Part shown: in pieces, positions 63,199 to 64,000 of the stretch | Layout: each line of letters opens with the position of its first letter | Position numbering within the stretch: position 1 is the stretch's first letter | Assembly: GCF_030866805.1 (NCBI RefSeq) | Contig: NZ_CP133019.1 | Coordinates: 2,542,001-2,606,000, forward strand | DNA from: Microbacterium terrisoli | GTDB taxonomy: Bacteria; Actinomycetota; Actinomycetes; Actinomycetales; Microbacteriaceae | Length of the DNA: 64,000 bases | Reading direction: 5' to 3' | The notes under the pieces: generated by a model | The model's input: only the letters and a program-made list of their open reading frames with translations | Database searches by the model: none | What the model was told of the DNA's origin: nothing | Made by a program: the position numbers and the translations under genes

Positions 63199-64000
63199 AT
63201 GCCCCACTCGAAACGCACGACCGCCGGTGTGGCCGGAGGCCTGTTGGGCCTCATCGGGCTGAGCACTGTAGCGGGCGTACTGATCACGGCCACGGTCACC
63301 CCTGCCGTCGCCGTCACCAGTGCCGCAGCCACGAGCGCCATCGACATGTTCAACAACCTGCCGAGCGTGCTGAACATCGGCAAGCAGATCCTGCCGTCGA
63401 CGATCTACTACACCGACGGCAAGAAGTCGGTCAAGATGGCCACCTACTACGACCAGAACCGGTCGCCGGTCACGTTCAAGCAGATCGCGCCGGTGATGTA
63501 CGACGCACTGCTGTCCAGTGAAGACCCGCGCTTCTACGAGCACGGCGGCATCGACATCATGGGAACGACCCGCGCGATCCTGTCGAACGTCAAGGGCGGC
63601 TCCGACACGCAGGGCGGGTCATCGATCAGCCAGCAGTACGTGAAGAACGTCAAGGTCCAGGAGTGCGACTGGGACGCGAAGAACGACGAAGAGCTCAACA
63701 AGTGCTGGCGCGAGGCGACCGATTCGAGCGGCGTCGAGGGCTACCAGCGCAAGCTGCAGGAGATGCGGTACGCGATCGCCCTGGAGCAGAAGTACTCGAA
63801 GAACGACATCCTGCTCGGGTACATGAACATCGCCAACTTCGGCGGCACGACCTACGGCATCGACGCCGCCGCGATGCGCTACTTCGGCGTGCACGCGAGC
63901 AAGCTGAACCTCGCCCAGGCGGCGACCCTTGCCGGCATGGTGCAGAACCCCAACACCTATCGCATCGACCTGCCGGGCGGCACGATAAAGGACCGCGCGG
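63199..64000 (+). CDS. Class A penicillin-binding protein, N-terminal part (cut by window edge)
   Basis: The open frame starts at 63199 and runs to the right edge (267 residues). A basic start and one transmembrane helix (about 9-38) are followed by a glycosyltransferase-51 domain with LLSSEDPRFYEHGGID (catalytic Glu), GGSSISQQYVKN, EQKYSKNDILLGYMNIANFG and MRYFGVHASKLNLAQAATLA. It should polymerise peptidoglycan strands, and the transpeptidase domain would lie beyond the window. There are unusual insertions between GGSSISQQ and the later motifs (a C-rich segment near residues 155-170). Confidence 0.92.
   Translation, partial: MPHSKRTTAGVAGGLLGLIGLSTVAGVLITATVTPAVAVTSAAATSAIDMFNNLPSVLNIGKQILPSTIYYTDGKKSVKMATYYDQNRSPVTFKQIAPVMYDALLSSEDPRFYEHGGIDIMGTTRAILSNVKGGSDTQGGSSISQQYVKNVKVQECDWDAKNDEELNKCWREATDSSGVEGYQRKLQEMRYAIALEQKYSKNDILLGYMNIANFGGTTYGIDAAAMRYFGVHASKLNLAQAATLAGMVQNPNTYRIDLPGGTIKDRA

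Overview
The window is high-GC DNA (about 70% by eye) packed with short-spaced, often overlapping genes. Gene content and order (carD-ispF, cysS-rlmB, senX3-regX3/phoU, glnR-ppk-pst, an ECF41 sigma factor with its oxidoreductase, a tad locus next to a 6C RNA and acs, DUF4032/DUF4244/DUF4177 proteins) point to an actinobacterium, most likely Microbacteriaceae and close to Microbacterium. This taxonomic call is an inference. There are no prophages, insertion sequences or CRISPR arrays. Many genes look leaderless: a TANNNT -10 box ends 6 or 7 bases before the start codon in at least 16 cases.

Bases 1-13,800: a partial DUF2332 gene, msrB-nitroreductase, and a disulfide/thiol unit made of a leaderless 32-codon upstream ORF, a CcdA/DsbD-type membrane protein and a SCO-thioredoxin fusion. 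A LolA-like protein with an ABC exporter follows, then a TetR-regulated membrane cluster, an AarF/UbiB kinase-like protein, tRNA-Thr(UGU), a DsbA-fold protein whose CxxC has become APGA, and the sugar-ABC ATPase UgpC/MsiK.

Bases 13,800-29,600: housekeeping genes (DUF4032, cysS-rlmB, ispF-carD, gpmA, ygfZ with a nitrobindin-like gene), an ECF41 sigma factor with a recognisable ECF41 promoter in front of its FAD oxidoreductase, and the phosphate two-component system SenX3-RegX3 diverging from phoU over a PHO-box array. Bases 28,900-37,000 hold the nitrogen regulator GlnR, a polyphosphate kinase, a Nudix/phosphatase protein and pstSCAB, with a second PHO-box array before pstS. Phosphate sensing, uptake and storage are therefore clustered and share an operator type.

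Bases 37,000-45,900 are the accessory part. A winged-helix/PD-(D/E)XK (DUF559) gene is flanked by two direct copies of a nested palindrome. An intergenic region at 39,247-39,400 looks like an unassigned structured RNA. An NAD(P)-binding protein is fused to a decayed histidine-kinase ATPase domain. A persulfide-detoxification islet (CstB-like enzyme, a small Cys-rich protein, a CstR-like repressor, two operator dyads) lies between tRNA-Lys and a region holding a second copy of that kinase fragment, a decayed tRNA-like sequence and a frameshifted methyltransferase pseudogene.

Bases 45,900-64,000: a deaminase, a HesB-like protein, nicotinamidase, an MMPL transporter, tRNA-Thr(CGU), a secreted TAP-like hydrolase, holB-tmk-topA, a compact tad pilus locus, a 6C RNA with promoter and terminator, acetyl-CoA synthetase with a CRP/GlxR-like site, RidA, DUF4177 and the start of a class A penicillin-binding protein.
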